A DNA stretch of 64,000 nt from RYN-230 sp963717125 (GCA_963717125.1 CAVQVG010000020.1:62001-126000); one strand, 5' to 3'; positions 19,835 to 28,856 are shown, numbered from the stretch's first letter. Notes: a model not told the origin generated them from the sequence alone. Made by a program: numbers and translations.

Positions 19835-20628
19835 CGCTGGCTGCCCTGGCTGAGCGTGTCCCGGCTGAACGCGGCCTTGGCCCACAAGTAGCCACCCACG
19901 CCGATGCCCACACACCAGGCGATGGCGATGATCCAGTCGTGGCCGATCGGGGTGCCCATCAACAGCCCGCGCACCGTCTGGGTGATCGGCGTGAACGGCT
20001 GGTACTCGGCGAACTGGCGCAACCCGGGTGGCATCGAGGCGGTGGGTACGAAACCGCTGCCGATCAGCGGCAGCAGCATCAGCGGCATGGGCAGGTTGCT
20101 GGCCGTCTCCGGCCGGTCGGCCACCAGGCCGAACGCGACCGACAGCCAGGTCAGCGCCACCGTCAGCAGGAGCAGCAGGCCGGCCGCGCCGAGCCAGCCG
20201 GCCAGCCCGGCGCTGGTCCGGAAACCCATCAGCAGGCCAACCCCGGCGACCAGGACGACGCCCACCATCGTCTGGATCACGCTGCCCAGCACGTGCCCGG
20301 TGAGCAGCGAGACGCGGGCGATGGCCATGGTGCGGAACCGGGCCACGATGCCCTCGGTCATGTCCACGCAGACGGACACCGCGGTGGACACCGACCCGGA
20401 GGCCACGGTCAGCACGAGGATGCCGGGCACCAGGTAGTCGATGTAACCGGCCCGGCCCCCGCCCAGGCCGGCGCCCAGCGTGCTGCCGAACACGTAGCCG
20501 AACAGCAGCAGGAAGACGACCGGGAACCCGACGGTCGAGGCGGCCATCGAGGGATACCGCTTGACGTGCCGCAGGTTGCGCCGCAGCATCGTCGCGCTGT
20601 CGCGCACCGCGTAGGTCTGGGTGCTCAT
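19831..20628 (-). CDS. ABC-2 type transporter permease (DrrB-like)
   Basis: About 265 residues with six hydrophobic segments and the ABC-2 permease pattern: a cytoplasmic start with LRRNLRHVKRYP, then LLLFGYVFGSTLG, SVCVDMTEGIVARFRTMAI and a late YQPFTPITQTVRGLLMG. This is the DrrB arrangement of daunorubicin-type exporters. Its ATG overlaps the stop of the ATPase gene (ATGA), and its own stop overlaps the MerR start, so all three are coupled. It should form the membrane channel of a drug or lipid exporter; the substrate is unknown. Confidence 0.88.
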   Translation of the reverse strand: MSTQTYAVRDSATMLRRNLRHVKRYPSMAASTVGFPVVFLLLFGYVFGSTLGAGLGGGRAGYIDYLVPGILVLTVASGSVSTAVSVCVDMTEGIVARFRTMAIARVSLLTGHVLGSVIQTMVGVVLVAGVGLLMGFRTSAGLAGWLGAAGLLLLLTVALTWLSVAFGLVADRPETASNLPMPLMLLPLIGSGFVPTASMPPGLRQFAEYQPFTPITQTVRGLLMGTPIGHDWIIAIAWCVGIGVGGYLWAKAAFSRDTLSQGSQR

Positions 20629-21608
20629 CGCAGGATCTCCTGTTCCGGTGCTGGCTCGGGCTGGCCGGTCAGCGCGAGGAAGACGTCGTCGAGGTCGGGG
20701 GTGTGCACGGACAGCTCGGCCAGCCCAGCCGGGCTATCCGCCAGCCGGTTCAGCAGCGCGCGCAGCTCGGCCACGCTGCCGTCGCCGGGCACCCGCAGGG
20801 TGAGCGCCTCGTCATCCGGCGCTCCCTCGCCCAGGATGCGGACCGCGGCGTCCAGCCCGGCCGCGTCGGCGAACCGCAGGCTGATGTGCCCGCCGGGGAT
20901 CAGCCGCTTGAGCTCCGCCGGGGTGCCCTGGGCGACGAGCTGCCCGTGGTCCAGCACCGCGATCCGGTCGGCCAGCTGGTCGGCTTCCTCCAGGTACTGG
21001 GTGGTCAGGAAGATGGTCACCCCGCCGGCCACCAGGTCCCGGATGATCTGCCACATGTCGCGGCGGCCGCGCGGGTCGAGCCCGGTGGTCGGCTCGTCCA
21101 GGAAGATGATCCGGGGCTCGCCGACGAGCGTCATGGCCAGGTCGAGCCGCCGCCGCATGCCGCCGGAGTAGGTCGCGGCCATCTTCCGGGCCGGGCCGGC
21201 CAGGCCGAAGCGGTCCAGCAGCGCGGCGGCCCGGCGGCGGCCTTCGGCCCGGTCCAGGTGGTTCAGGTCGGCCATCAGGATCAGGTTCTCCTCGCTGGTG
21301 AGCAGGTTGTCCACCGCGGAGAACTGGCCAGTGACCCCGATCGCCGCGCGGACCTGGTCCGGCTCCCGGTTCAGGTCGTATCCCGCGATGCGCGCCGTGC
21401 CGCGGTCGGCGGTGATGAGCGTGGACAGGATCCGCACCGTGGTGGTCTTGCCCGCCCCGTTGGGGCCGAGCAGGGCGAAGACCGTGCCGGCCGGGACGTC
21501 CAGGTCGATCCCGTCCAGTACCTCCGTGTCACCGAACGCCTTGTGCAGCCCGGTGACCGACAGCGCGGCCGGTGTGGTGGAGTGCATGCTGAGGTTCATG
21601 ACCGCCAT
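20625..21608 (-). CDS. ABC transporter ATP-binding protein, DrrA family
   Basis: The ATPase shows Walker A GPNGAGKTTT near residue 45, the signature YSGGMRRRLD, Walker B IIFLDEPTTGLD and a switch His region (FLTTQYLEEADQLADR). The ~90-residue C-terminal extension is typical of DrrA proteins. I chose the ATG at 21608, which directly follows the MerR-type operator. No ribosome site is visible, so a leaderless or near-leaderless message is plausible. A 95%-like partial copy of its first ~160 bases and promoter lies at 28.7 kb. It powers the adjacent permease. Confidence 0.9.
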   Translation of the reverse strand: MAVMNLSMHSTTPAALSVTGLHKAFGDTEVLDGIDLDVPAGTVFALLGPNGAGKTTTVRILSTLITADRGTARIAGYDLNREPDQVRAAIGVTGQFSAVDNLLTSEENLILMADLNHLDRAEGRRRAAALLDRFGLAGPARKMAATYSGGMRRRLDLAMTLVGEPRIIFLDEPTTGLDPRGRRDMWQIIRDLVAGGVTIFLTTQYLEEADQLADRIAVLDHGQLVAQGTPAELKRLIPGGHISLRFADAAGLDAAVRILGEGAPDDEALTLRVPGDGSVAELRALLNRLADSPAGLAELSVHTPDLDDVFLALTGQPEPAPEQEILR

Positions 21609-21680
21609 GCTGCAACCCTGACGCAGGGTCAAGGTCAAGCCAGAATTTCCGCGCGGGCCAGCCGGGCGGCTCAGCCGGGT
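21447..21680. repeat. drrA 5' end plus promoter, copy 1 of a ~230-bp duplication
   Basis: The stretch from the Walker A region of the ATPase gene through its promoter to the flank reading CAGAATTTCCGCG recurs at 28674-28908 with only scattered base changes. Copy 1 is the functional one, attached to the intact operon. Confidence 0.85.
21615..21638 (-). promoter_or_regulatory. MerR-type operator and -35 region of the ABC operon
   Basis: Read on the minus strand, two overlapping TTGACC hexamers (21638-21633 and 21632-21627) run into the inverted repeat ACCCTG-CGT-CAGGGT (21629-21615). The repeat ends seven bases before the ATG. A palindrome just downstream of a TTGAC -35 is the usual MerR-family layout, and the MerR gene is the last gene of this operon. 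The -10 element is not obvious. The same element is duplicated at 28842-28856. Confidence 0.6.
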
Positions 21681-21747
21681 AGCCCAGCCATCCGGCCCAG
21701 GGCGCCCACGGCGTGGCCGAAGAACGCGGCCCGGTCGCTGATCACGT
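21671..21747 (-). pseudogene. tetR 3'-end remnant (last ~25 codons)
   Basis: This 77-base stretch matches the end of the intact TetR gene at 31628-31704 with few changes and carries the same stop. It would encode the NVISDRAAFFGHAVGGLGRM end. Homology stops abruptly at 21747. It lies just upstream of the ABC operon, which indicates that a TetR gene once stood directly upstream of drrA. Confidence 0.8.
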
Positions 21748-23845
21748 TGCGCTCCCGGGGGTGCCCTTAATGGGACCTAAGGCGCTTGACGGTGGTGGGC
21801 TGTGCGGCTGGCCGGCTGGTTCGCCGTGCGGTTGTCCGGATGCGGTGCTTGCCGTCCGGGGGGCGAGCAGGCTGATCCGGTCGCCAGGGGCCAGGGTGAG
21901 GCCTGGGTCGGGTTCTTGCTGGCCGCGGTGGCGCAGGACTGAGACCGGGATGCAGCCGGCCGGCCACGCAACAGTGCCGAGCGGCTGCCCCGAGGCTGGT
22001 GAGTCCGCGCCGATCGTGACCTCCAGGACCTGATAACCGGGTAGCGGGGTGGGCGGCTCCGAGGGCGAAGCCGGGTGGCTGGCCCCGGCCACCGGGGAGG
22101 CGGGTGCCCGCGGGGCGCGCGGCGGGGAGTTGCCGATCTCGCGGGCGGCGGCCCGCAGCACGCTGTCGTTGGTGATCCAGCCTTGCGCCTGGCGGCCGTC
22201 GCCGGACAGTACCGGCAGGCCGTCGCGGCCGTAGGCCTCAAGCTGGCGCAGGGTCTGGGTCAGGGACTCGCCCGCGTAGACCGCCTGCGGGGCGCCCCAG
22301 TAGGTGACGGGGCCGGGCAGCGGCGTCAGCGGCAGGCTGGCCGCTGCTGCGTTGCTGTCGCCACCGGGCGCGCTGCCGGCACGGTCAGGCGTGCCAGTTA
22401 TGGCGAGCGGCGCGGGGAAGGGGCGCATCACATCGGCTGCCTTCAGGTCGCTGAATGCCCGCCAGGGCGCGGCCCGGTCCACGTCGTAGCCGCGGCGCAG
22501 CAGCTTGGTGGTGTAGATGGTGCCGTAGCTGAGCGCGCGGGAGGTGGCGGTGGCGATGGCGACCGCGAGCATGACCGGCAGGGTGAGGGCGTAGTCGCCG
22601 GTCATCTCGACCACGCTGGCTAGCGAGGTCAGCGGGGCGCGCGCCGCGGAGGTGAACACCGCGCCCATGGCCACGACCGCGTACAGGGCAGGCTGGCCGG
22701 CTCCGGGGCCGAAGATGTGATCGGCGGTCACGCCGAAGGCCATGCCGGAGGTCACACCAATGAACAGCGACGGCGCGAACACGCCGCCGGACCCGCCGAT
22801 GCCCAGGGTGGTGCTGCATGCGAGGATCTTCCCGGCGGCCAGCACGAGCAGGAACCACAGCACGTAGTGGCCGGCGATGGCCTTGTACATGACTGGGTAG
22901 CCGACGCCATACATCTGCGGCAGGGCCAGCAGGATCAGCCCTAGGGCGACGCCGCCGATCGCGGGCCGGGCCCACTCCGGCCGGTTCTTCCAGGCCCGGT
23001 CCCACAGGTCTTCGATCTTGTACACGACGGTCTTGAACAGCAGGCCGATCAGCGCTGCGACCACCGCGAGCACCGCGACCAGCAGGTAGGTGCGGGGGTG
23101 GTGCAGTGCGATGCCGGAGGGGAAGCCGGACAGGAACGGCCGGTCGCCCAGGAACGGGATGGCGGCCAGGTCGGCGAGCATCGCTGAGAGCATCACGGTG
23201 AACAGCGCGTCGATGGAGAATTCCCGCAAGATGATCTCCACCCCGAAGAACACCCCGGTGATCGGCGCGTTGAACGTCGCGGCGATGCCCCCGGCGGCGC
23301 CGCAGGCGACCAGGATCCGCATCCGGTTCTCCGGCATCCGCACCCACTGGCCGATACTGGAAGCCAGCGCGGAACCGATCTGCACGATCGGGCCCTCCCG
23401 GCCGACCGACCCGCCGGCGCCGATGCACAGCGCGGAGGCGAGCGCCTTGACCACGCTGACCTGGGGCCGGATCCGGCCGCCGTTCTCGGCGACCGCGAGC
23501 ATCACCTCGGGCACCCCATGTCCGCGCGCCTCACGCGCGTACCGGTAGATCAGCGGCCCGTAGATCAGCCCGCCGATCACCGGGATCACCACGAAGAACC
23601 CCAGCCCCAGCCACGGCAGATGGCTGCTGCCGACGTCAGCCGGCCTGGCCGAACTGGACATGCCCGGTGGCCAGCCAGGTGAAGAAGTAGATCAGGTACC
23701 GGAACAGCACCGCGCCCAGCCCGGACCCCGCGCCCACCAGCACCGCGATGATGAACAGCCCGGCCCGCGAGGTACGCAGCCAGCCGGCGGCCCGGGCTGT
23801 CCACGGCAGAGCCGGTGTCCCTGTCCGGGCCGTCTCCGCCGTCAT
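21742..23845 (-). pseudogene. ClC family chloride channel/transporter with CBS and TrkA-C domains, frame broken near 23640
   Basis: The N-terminal frame starts at the ATG at 23845 and gives a first membrane helix (LFIIAVLVGAGSGLGAVLF). It stops near 23636 just after GHVQFGQAG, while HLPWLGLGFFVVIPVIGGL and the rest of the channel continue in another frame. The main part has GREGP and GSGGVFAPSLF, the anion-selectivity motifs. The tail has a CBS-like region near GRDGLPVLSGDG and a TrkA-C/RCK-type region (YQVLEVTIGADSPASGQPLG). One extra base near 23640 explains the break. The start overlaps the MarR stop (ATGA). The stop codon lies inside tetR-derived sequence. Without correction, a 639-residue protein starting at 23661 remains. 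Confidence 0.8.
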
Positions 23846-24393
23846 GCCCGCTCCCCGGCACCGGCGCGGGCCTGCTCAGCGCTCGTCTCCCCCGCCAGCC
23901 CCCCCGGGCCACCGGCCGGCCCGTCAGGATCCCCGGCTGGCCACTGACTGTCCGGAACCTCGCCGGCCGCCGCGGCGAACGCCCCCAGCGCGCTGGCCAC
24001 CGCCGACTGCTCCCGGGCCGGCATCCGGCCCAGGATCTGGGCCAGCAGCGCCCGGCGGCGCGCGGTCGCCTGATCCACGACCTCCCGCCCGGCGGCGGTG
24101 ATCGATACCTGCACCGACCGGCGGTCCGCCCGGCTGCGGTGCCGCCGGATCAGCCCCTTGCGCACCAGCCGGTCACACATCCGCCCGGCCGTCGAGGGCG
24201 TAACGTCCAGCGCCCCAGCCAGGTCCACCAGTCGCTGCGGGCCCCGGGAGGCCAGCACCACCAGGGCCCGGTACTGCGCGATCGTGGTGTCCTCCGCCGC
24301 AGCACCCAGCGACTGCGTGGCTACCGCTACCAGCGTCCGGCTCGCCGTCAGCACCGCGTCCACCACGATCTCATCCACCGCATGCCCGGTCAC
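23842..24393 (-). CDS. MarR family transcriptional regulator
   Basis: The 183-residue protein has the MarR winged helix: TTIAQYRALVVLASRGPQRLVDLAGALDV, then TPSTAGRMCDRLVRKGLIRR and the wing SRADRRSVQVSIT. Dimerising helices lie at both ends. The C-terminal 35 residues are Gly/Pro-rich and probably disordered. It begins at a GTG and its stop overlaps the ClC channel start (ATGA), so regulator and channel are co-translated. The regulator probably controls this pair. Confidence 0.85.
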   Translation of the reverse strand: MTGHAVDEIVVDAVLTASRTLVAVATQSLGAAAEDTTIAQYRALVVLASRGPQRLVDLAGALDVTPSTAGRMCDRLVRKGLIRRHRSRADRRSVQVSITAAGREVVDQATARRRALLAQILGRMPAREQSAVASALGAFAAAAGEVPDSQWPAGDPDGPAGGPGGLAGETSAEQARAGAGERA

Positions 24394-24478
24394 AACTCGC
24401 CCACCAGACTTACTTGCTTACTGCAATGATTTCACGATGACTTTATCAGCCTCTGCTACTAAAGAGCTACTCACCGCG

Positions 24479-24654
24479 CGGACGAAGGTCACAGACCGGA
24501 TGCTGATCTTCGGCGAGCGGCACCTGCGGCGGGTCCTGGCCGAGCACGAGGCGCACTACAACAGACGGCGGCCCCCTCGCCGACCTCCCAGAAGAGGATC
24601 AAGCGACGGCCCATCCTCGGCGGCTTGATCAGCGAATACGAACGAGCTGCGTAG
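24479..24654 (+). pseudogene. Integrase-core (rve) transposase C-terminal remnant
   Basis: The first frame reads RTKVTDRMLIFGERHLRR then VLAEHEAHYNRRRP, the end of an rve-type transposase or integrase as in IS3/IS481-like elements. The family end IKRRPILGGLISEYERAA then stop (24597-24654) follows in another frame after an internal deletion. Only about 55 codons remain. It is dead and marks an old insertion site next to the MarR gene. Confidence 0.75.
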
Positions 24655-24697
24655 AAGCCCAGTTCAAACCTGGTGGCCGACTTCTCGAACTCCACAG

Positions 24698-24799
24698 GTC
24701 GCGCAGGGACGCGAAGGCGGCGAGGAACATGACGTTCTTGAGCCGGTGGTTGCCGCGGCGGCTGCGGGTCTCGCCGATGAGACTGCTGCCGGACTGGCC
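24698..24799 (-). pseudogene. IS110-family transposase fragment
   Basis: About 34 codons on the minus strand read GQSGSSLIGETRSRRGN then HRLKNVMFLAAFASLRD. This matches the conserved C-terminal Transposase_20 region of IS110/IS1111 transposases (G-N-R-L-K plus AAFASL). There is no start, and the sequence runs into the older rve remnant. Confidence 0.7.
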
Positions 24800-25365
24800 T
24801 TTATGGTGAGGAACTAAACAGTGGCACCCGTGCCTCCTTGAGCTGTCAGCGTTCACCTTGGCTGGCTACGCCGGGAACGTCACAATCCTGTAACTGGCTT
24901 GCCCGCGCCGTATGCGGTCTGGTGCGAACCGATGAGGCTCAGACGTGATCAGGGTCAGGCAGTAGCGCAGGATAAGTTCGGTGAGCAGGCGTATCCGGCA
25001 GGGCGTAGCCGGTCATGCCCGGGCGGTTGAGGGATCTTCCCGCCGTGAGCGGACGGCTGCCCCGGACGGCTCACCGGATCGGGCGCCGGCCAGTAAGCAT
25101 CTCGCGCAACCCGCATGGCTCCGTTCTCCCTTCCAGCACCTGCAACGGATGACCGCCGGCGCATGGCGCCGCGGTGGCTGAGGCGGTCCGGGTGTATGCG
25201 GAGGCCCGCACCGGCCAGGCCGATTCGGCGCCGTTCCGGGCCGCCGGCACATCCGAATCTGCCTGTTGACTGAACTACGGTCGGTGTTTCGCGCGGTGAC
25301 CGCTGGCCACAGCGTAGAGGCGCTTCCGGCAGGGGAGCCGGCGGCGCCCGTCCAGGGCTGCCGGC
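24800..25365. other. Gene-poor stretch with an IS-end-like repeat
   Basis: Bases 24835-24900 resemble 28615-28675: both contain a CTTGA(A/G)CTG(C/T)CAGCG block followed by GAACGTCACAATCC and GTAAC, ending at CTTGCCCGC. This is probably the end of the same insertion-sequence family. From 24900 to 25365 I see no supported gene. A plus-strand run near 25180 (EAVRVYAEAR) is too short to call. Confidence 0.5.
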
Positions 25366-26508
25366 TCAACGGAGGGGCCGGAAGAATTCTCTTATGTCGG
25401 CAACGAGGAGGTCGGGTGCTTCCATGGCGGCGAAGTGGCCGCCGCGGTCGAACTCGGCCCAGTGCACGATGTTGTGCTGGGACTCGGCGATGCTCCTGAT
25501 GGTGATGTCCATGGGGAAGACCGCGACCCCGGTGGGCACCGCGGACGGTTCGTTTGCCTGTCCCCAGCTTTTGGCGCCTTCGTAGTAGAGGCGGGCGGAG
25601 GACCCTGCCGTCGCGGTCAGCCAGTAGATAGTGACGTCGGTGAGGAGGCGGTCACGGTCAACGGCGTCCTCGGGGAGCCCGGCGGCGGGGTCGGTCCATT
25701 CCTTGAACTTCTCCACGATCCAGGCGAGCTGGCCGGCGGGGGAGTCGGTCAGCGCGTAGGCGAGCGTCTGGGGCCGGGTGGACTGGATGCTGGCGTAGCC
25801 GGACATCTCGTTCTGCCAGCGTTGCATGAGCTTCAGCCGCCCCTGATCGGCGCCGCTCAGGTTGTCGAGCTGGCCGGAGGGAAAGGTCAGCAGGTTGTTG
25901 ACATGGATGCCGGCGAGGTGCTCCGGGTCGATCCGGCCCAGCTCGGGGGAGATGAGCGCACCGGTGTCACCGCCCTGCGCGCCGTAGCGCTCGTATCCGA
26001 GCCGCCTCATCAGCTCCGCCCATGCGCGGGCGACACGGACTGTGTTCCAGCCGGTCTCGTGCGTGGGGCCGGAGAATCCGAAGCCAGGGATGGAGGGGGC
26101 GATGACATGGAAGGCGTCGGCCGGATCGCCGCCGTGGGCGGCCGGGTCGGTAAGCGGGCTGATGATGTCGAGGAACTCGGCGATCGATCCGGGCCAGCCG
26201 TGGGTGATCAGTAGCGGGAGCGCCTCGGGCTCCGGTGACCGCACGTGGAGGAAATGGACGTTCTGGTCGTCGATGACGGTGGCGAACTGGGCAAACTCGT
26301 TCAGGGTGGCCTCCTGGCCGCGCCAGTCGTAGGTGGTGGCCCAGTACCCGGCGAGACCTTTGAGGTAATCCAGCGGGACGCCCAGGTCCCAGCCCACGCC
26401 GGGCAGCTCGTCGGGCCACCGGGTGCGCCCCAGACGGTCTCGGAGGTCATCGAGCGCGCCCTGCGGGATGTCGATGCGGTAGGGGCTGATCTTGCTGTCG
26501 CGGGCCAT
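25366..26508 (-). CDS. Epoxide hydrolase family protein
   Basis: About 380 residues with the N-terminal EHN region (YRIDIPQGALDDLRDRLGRTRWP) and the alpha/beta-hydrolase oxyanion motif HGWPGS near residue 105. The nucleophile is the Asp of GGDTGALI near 185, two Tyr-bearing cap segments follow, and the catalytic His is in GGHFAAMEAP near 365. All parts of the Asp-type triad are visible, so it should open epoxides to diols in the cytoplasm. I chose the ATG at 26508; a GTG three codons upstream is possible. It is divergent from a WYL regulator across a palindrome. Confidence 0.88.
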   Translation of the reverse strand: MARDSKISPYRIDIPQGALDDLRDRLGRTRWPDELPGVGWDLGVPLDYLKGLAGYWATTYDWRGQEATLNEFAQFATVIDDQNVHFLHVRSPEPEALPLLITHGWPGSIAEFLDIISPLTDPAAHGGDPADAFHVIAPSIPGFGFSGPTHETGWNTVRVARAWAELMRRLGYERYGAQGGDTGALISPELGRIDPEHLAGIHVNNLLTFPSGQLDNLSGADQGRLKLMQRWQNEMSGYASIQSTRPQTLAYALTDSPAGQLAWIVEKFKEWTDPAAGLPEDAVDRDRLLTDVTIYWLTATAGSSARLYYEGAKSWGQANEPSAVPTGVAVFPMDITIRSIAESQHNIVHWAEFDRGGHFAAMEAPDLLVADIREFFRPLR

Positions 26509-26529
26509 GAAGAACACGGTAGCGGTGAT

Positions 26530-26550
26530 CTAGGTACGGATCGTTCCTAG
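26530..26550. promoter_or_regulatory. Palindromic operator between epoxide hydrolase and WYL regulator
   Basis: The arms CTAGGTACG and CGTTCCTAG, separated by GAT, form a 9-3-9 inverted repeat with one mismatch. It lies 21 bases upstream of each start codon, in the middle of the divergent promoter region. It is the natural candidate site for the WYL regulator, controlling both genes. Confidence 0.6.
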
Positions 26551-26570
26551 TTTCGTGACAGCCTTGGCAT

Positions 26571-27542
26571 GTGCTCGAAACTTCGGCTCGCCTGCTCCGC
26601 CTTCTGTCGCTGTTCCAGGGCCGGCGCGACTGGACCGGCGCCGAACTCGCCGGCCGTCTCGGGGTCACCACCCGGACGGTGCGCAACGACGTCGAGCGGC
26701 TGCGCCAGCTGGGCTACCAGGTCGACGGAACCGAAGGGGCGGCCGGCGGCTACCGGCTCGGACCAAGCGCCGTCATCCCGCCCCTCCTTCTCGACGACGA
26801 CGAGGCGGTCGCCGTGGCGCTCGGGTTGCGCACCGCGGCCGGCGGCTCGGTCGGCGGGATCGAAGAAGCGTCGGTCCGCGCCCTGGCGAAGATACAGCAA
26901 CTGCTTCCCGCCCCTCTCCGGCGGCGCGTGAGCGCGCTTGAGGCATTTTCCGTACACGCACCCGCCTTCGGCCCGACCGTCGATGCCGACATACTCACGA
27001 CACTCGCCAGTGCGTGCCGAGACCAGGAATACACACGGATCGGCTACCGACGTCACGACGGCACCCAGAGCAGCCGCAACATTGAGCCCCACCGGCTCGT
27101 CAACGCCGGACGACGCTGGTACCTCATCGCCTGGGACACCGGCCGGCAGTCGTGGCGCACCTTCAGGGTCAACCGGATCCGCCTGCAACCGGACCACGCC
27201 GGGCGCCGGTTCGCCCAGCGCCAGCTCCCTGACGACGACCCGGCGGCCTACGTCATCAGGGGCGTCAGTATGTCGTGGCCTTACCGGGCCACAGTCATCG
27301 CTCATGCCAACGCCGAGACCATTCTCACCCGGCTACCCCAGCACCTTGTCATCGAGCCGATTGACGAGAACAGCTGCCGGGTCGAGCTCAGTTCAGATAC
27401 CCCCCAGGTGCTTGCCGCATGGCTGGGAACGCTGGGCGCCGACTTCGACATCGAGAATCCGGAACGACATCCGGAACTCGTCGAGCACCTCAGGCAAACA
27501 GGCGAAAGATACCGGCGCGCGGCCGGAGTGCCAGGGGAATGA
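26571..27542 (+). CDS. WYL domain transcriptional regulator (HTH_11-WYL)
   Basis: The 323-residue protein has an N-terminal winged helix (ARLLRLLSLFQGRRDWTGAEL, then TTRTVRNDVERLRQLGY). A WYL domain follows with EPHRLVNAGRRWYLIAWD near residue 180, the ligand-binding Sm-like fold, and a WCX-type C-terminus. Such proteins sense small molecules or nucleic acid fragments and regulate nearby genes. It starts at a GTG only 21 bases from the palindrome and has no ribosome site, so a leaderless message is possible. It is divergent from the epoxide hydrolase. Confidence 0.88.
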   Translation: MLETSARLLRLLSLFQGRRDWTGAELAGRLGVTTRTVRNDVERLRQLGYQVDGTEGAAGGYRLGPSAVIPPLLLDDDEAVAVALGLRTAAGGSVGGIEEASVRALAKIQQLLPAPLRRRVSALEAFSVHAPAFGPTVDADILTTLASACRDQEYTRIGYRRHDGTQSSRNIEPHRLVNAGRRWYLIAWDTGRQSWRTFRVNRIRLQPDHAGRRFAQRQLPDDDPAAYVIRGVSMSWPYRATVIAHANAETILTRLPQHLVIEPIDENSCRVELSSDTPQVLAAWLGTLGADFDIENPERHPELVEHLRQTGERYRRAAGVPGE

Positions 27543-27928
27543 CCAGGCGCCAAAGTCCAGTCTGGCTCGCCCGGACTTCAAATGACGAGCGGCCCAAAGC
27601 CCCCGCTGAGGCGACTTCGAGCTACGCTCGACGTTCTAACCGGCAGAAACGACTTTGCACATCACCGTGCCCACAGATGGCCGTGCCGTGGGCTGAGTGC
27701 GAGGAGATGTGCTACTTCTTTGCTCAGCTCTACCGGGACCGATTCGGTAATTTCCCGGATACCGATTCAGGTATTTCCCGTGAGTCGGGCTCGAACCTAA
27801 CCGGCTGGGCCAGGTAATCAGCACAGTCTGCCCTCATCCGTACCGCGACCGCGACATCTCCCAGAACGGCTTCATTACGCTCTGCAGGATGCGACGTCGG
27901 CCATGGCCAACGTCCTCATCTGCCGTTG
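27543..27928. other. Intergenic stretch, no gene seen
   Basis: This 386-base stretch between the WYL regulator and the VOC protein holds only short frames without family character on either strand. It contains a direct GATACCGATTCAGG/GACCGATTCGG-type similarity near 27740-27775, too weak to name. Confidence 0.5.
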
Positions 27929-28347
27929 TTAGGTGCTTGTTGACTGGCTGATCTCCACTAGGTGGTCATCGGGGTCTCGCAGAAAGCAGCGGATCTCCGG
28001 GCCCCAGTCATGCGGCGGGGTGAGGAACACCGCTCCGCGCGACCGCAACGCGGCATAGACTGCGTGGCAGTCGGTCACCCGCAGCGTCATGGCATGACTC
28101 ACCTGGTCAGGATCACGGGGCGGGGCGAACACCACGGCCGGTTTGTCGGCGGTCGGACCGCCGCCGCTTACCAGCAGCAGCCAGGTCCCAGCGAACCGCA
28201 GCACCACGCTGGTGCCGCCATACTCGCGATACAGCTCCGCGCCCAGCACATTCACCCAGAAGTCCCGTGAGCGTACCGGGTCGCCGACCACCAGGATGTG
28301 CGTGACCGCAACGTCGGCGCCCAGCGGGTCTGTGGCCTGCTGCTCCA
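27929..28347 (-). CDS. VOC (glyoxalase/bleomycin resistance) family protein
   Basis: The 138-residue protein is a single vicinal-oxygen-chelate unit: VTHILVVGDPVRSRDFWVNVLG at the start, GTWLLLVSGGG in the middle and a C-terminal FLRDPDDHLVEISQ whose Glu is a likely metal ligand. The ATG at 28347 is preceded by a perfect AGGAGG, so the longer upstream frame is rejected. Substrate and reaction cannot be told. It is the last intact gene before a run of remnants. Confidence 0.85.
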
Positions 28348-28383
28348 TCTCGACCTCCTGGCCGTGCACGGAAGATATCCAGC

Positions 28384-28673
28384 AGATCGCATCTAACACG
28401 CTGATGGCCAGGAGAACACCACGCTGACCGCACCGGCGCCACGTTGGGTTCCTGGCCTGCAAACGCGCTGTCATGCCGCTCATGGTGTGGGTTGCGGAGG
28501 TCCCGCAACGAGAGGTACTGAGAATGCCTACCGTGGCGGATGCACGGTCGATACGACAGATCCACGCTCTCCCTCCTAGGCGGGGTTTTCTGACCAGCCC
28601 CTGGCCTGAGGCGCATACTTGAACTGCCAGCGCTCATGGCCGTGCGGCCAAGAACGTCACAATCCAGTAACGG
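28384..28673. other. Intergenic stretch ending in an IS-end-like repeat
   Basis: No gene is supported. The last 60 bases (28615-28673) resemble the IS-end-like block at 24835-24900, and the drrA duplicate starts immediately after. The boundary therefore looks like an insertion-sequence end joined to a truncated drrA. Confidence 0.5.
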
Positions 28674-28835
28674 CTTGCCCGCCCCGTTGGGGCCGAGCAG
28701 GGCGAAGACCGTGCCCGCCGGGACATACAGGTCGATCCCGTCCAGCACCACCGTGTCGCCGAACGCCTTGTGCAGCCCAGTGACCGACAGCGCGGCCGGT
28801 GTGGTGGAGTGCATGCCGAGGTTCATGACCGCCAT
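28674..28835 (-). pseudogene. drrA 5' remnant (second copy)
   Basis: About 54 codons identical in sense to the beginning of the ATPase gene at 21.6 kb (AVMNLGMHSTTPAALSVTGLHK through the P-loop GPNGAGK), cut off at the P-loop. It is joined to an IS-end-like sequence. Base changes from the intact copy are few, so the duplication is fairly recent. Confidence 0.85.
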
Positions 28836-28841
28836 GCTGCA

Positions 28842-28856
28842 ACCCTGACGCAGGGT
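28842..28856 (-). promoter_or_regulatory. Duplicate MerR-type operator
   Basis: ACCCTG-CGT-CAGGGT with the upstream TTGACC pair is identical to the operator in front of the intact drrA. It now faces only a 54-codon remnant, so it may act as a decoy site. Confidence 0.5.

Noticed and set aside
25180..25260. BTAD-like fragment (EAVRVYAEAR) of a SARP regulator
   Set aside because: Only about ten residues look similar; this is too short to separate from chance in Ala/Arg-rich frames.
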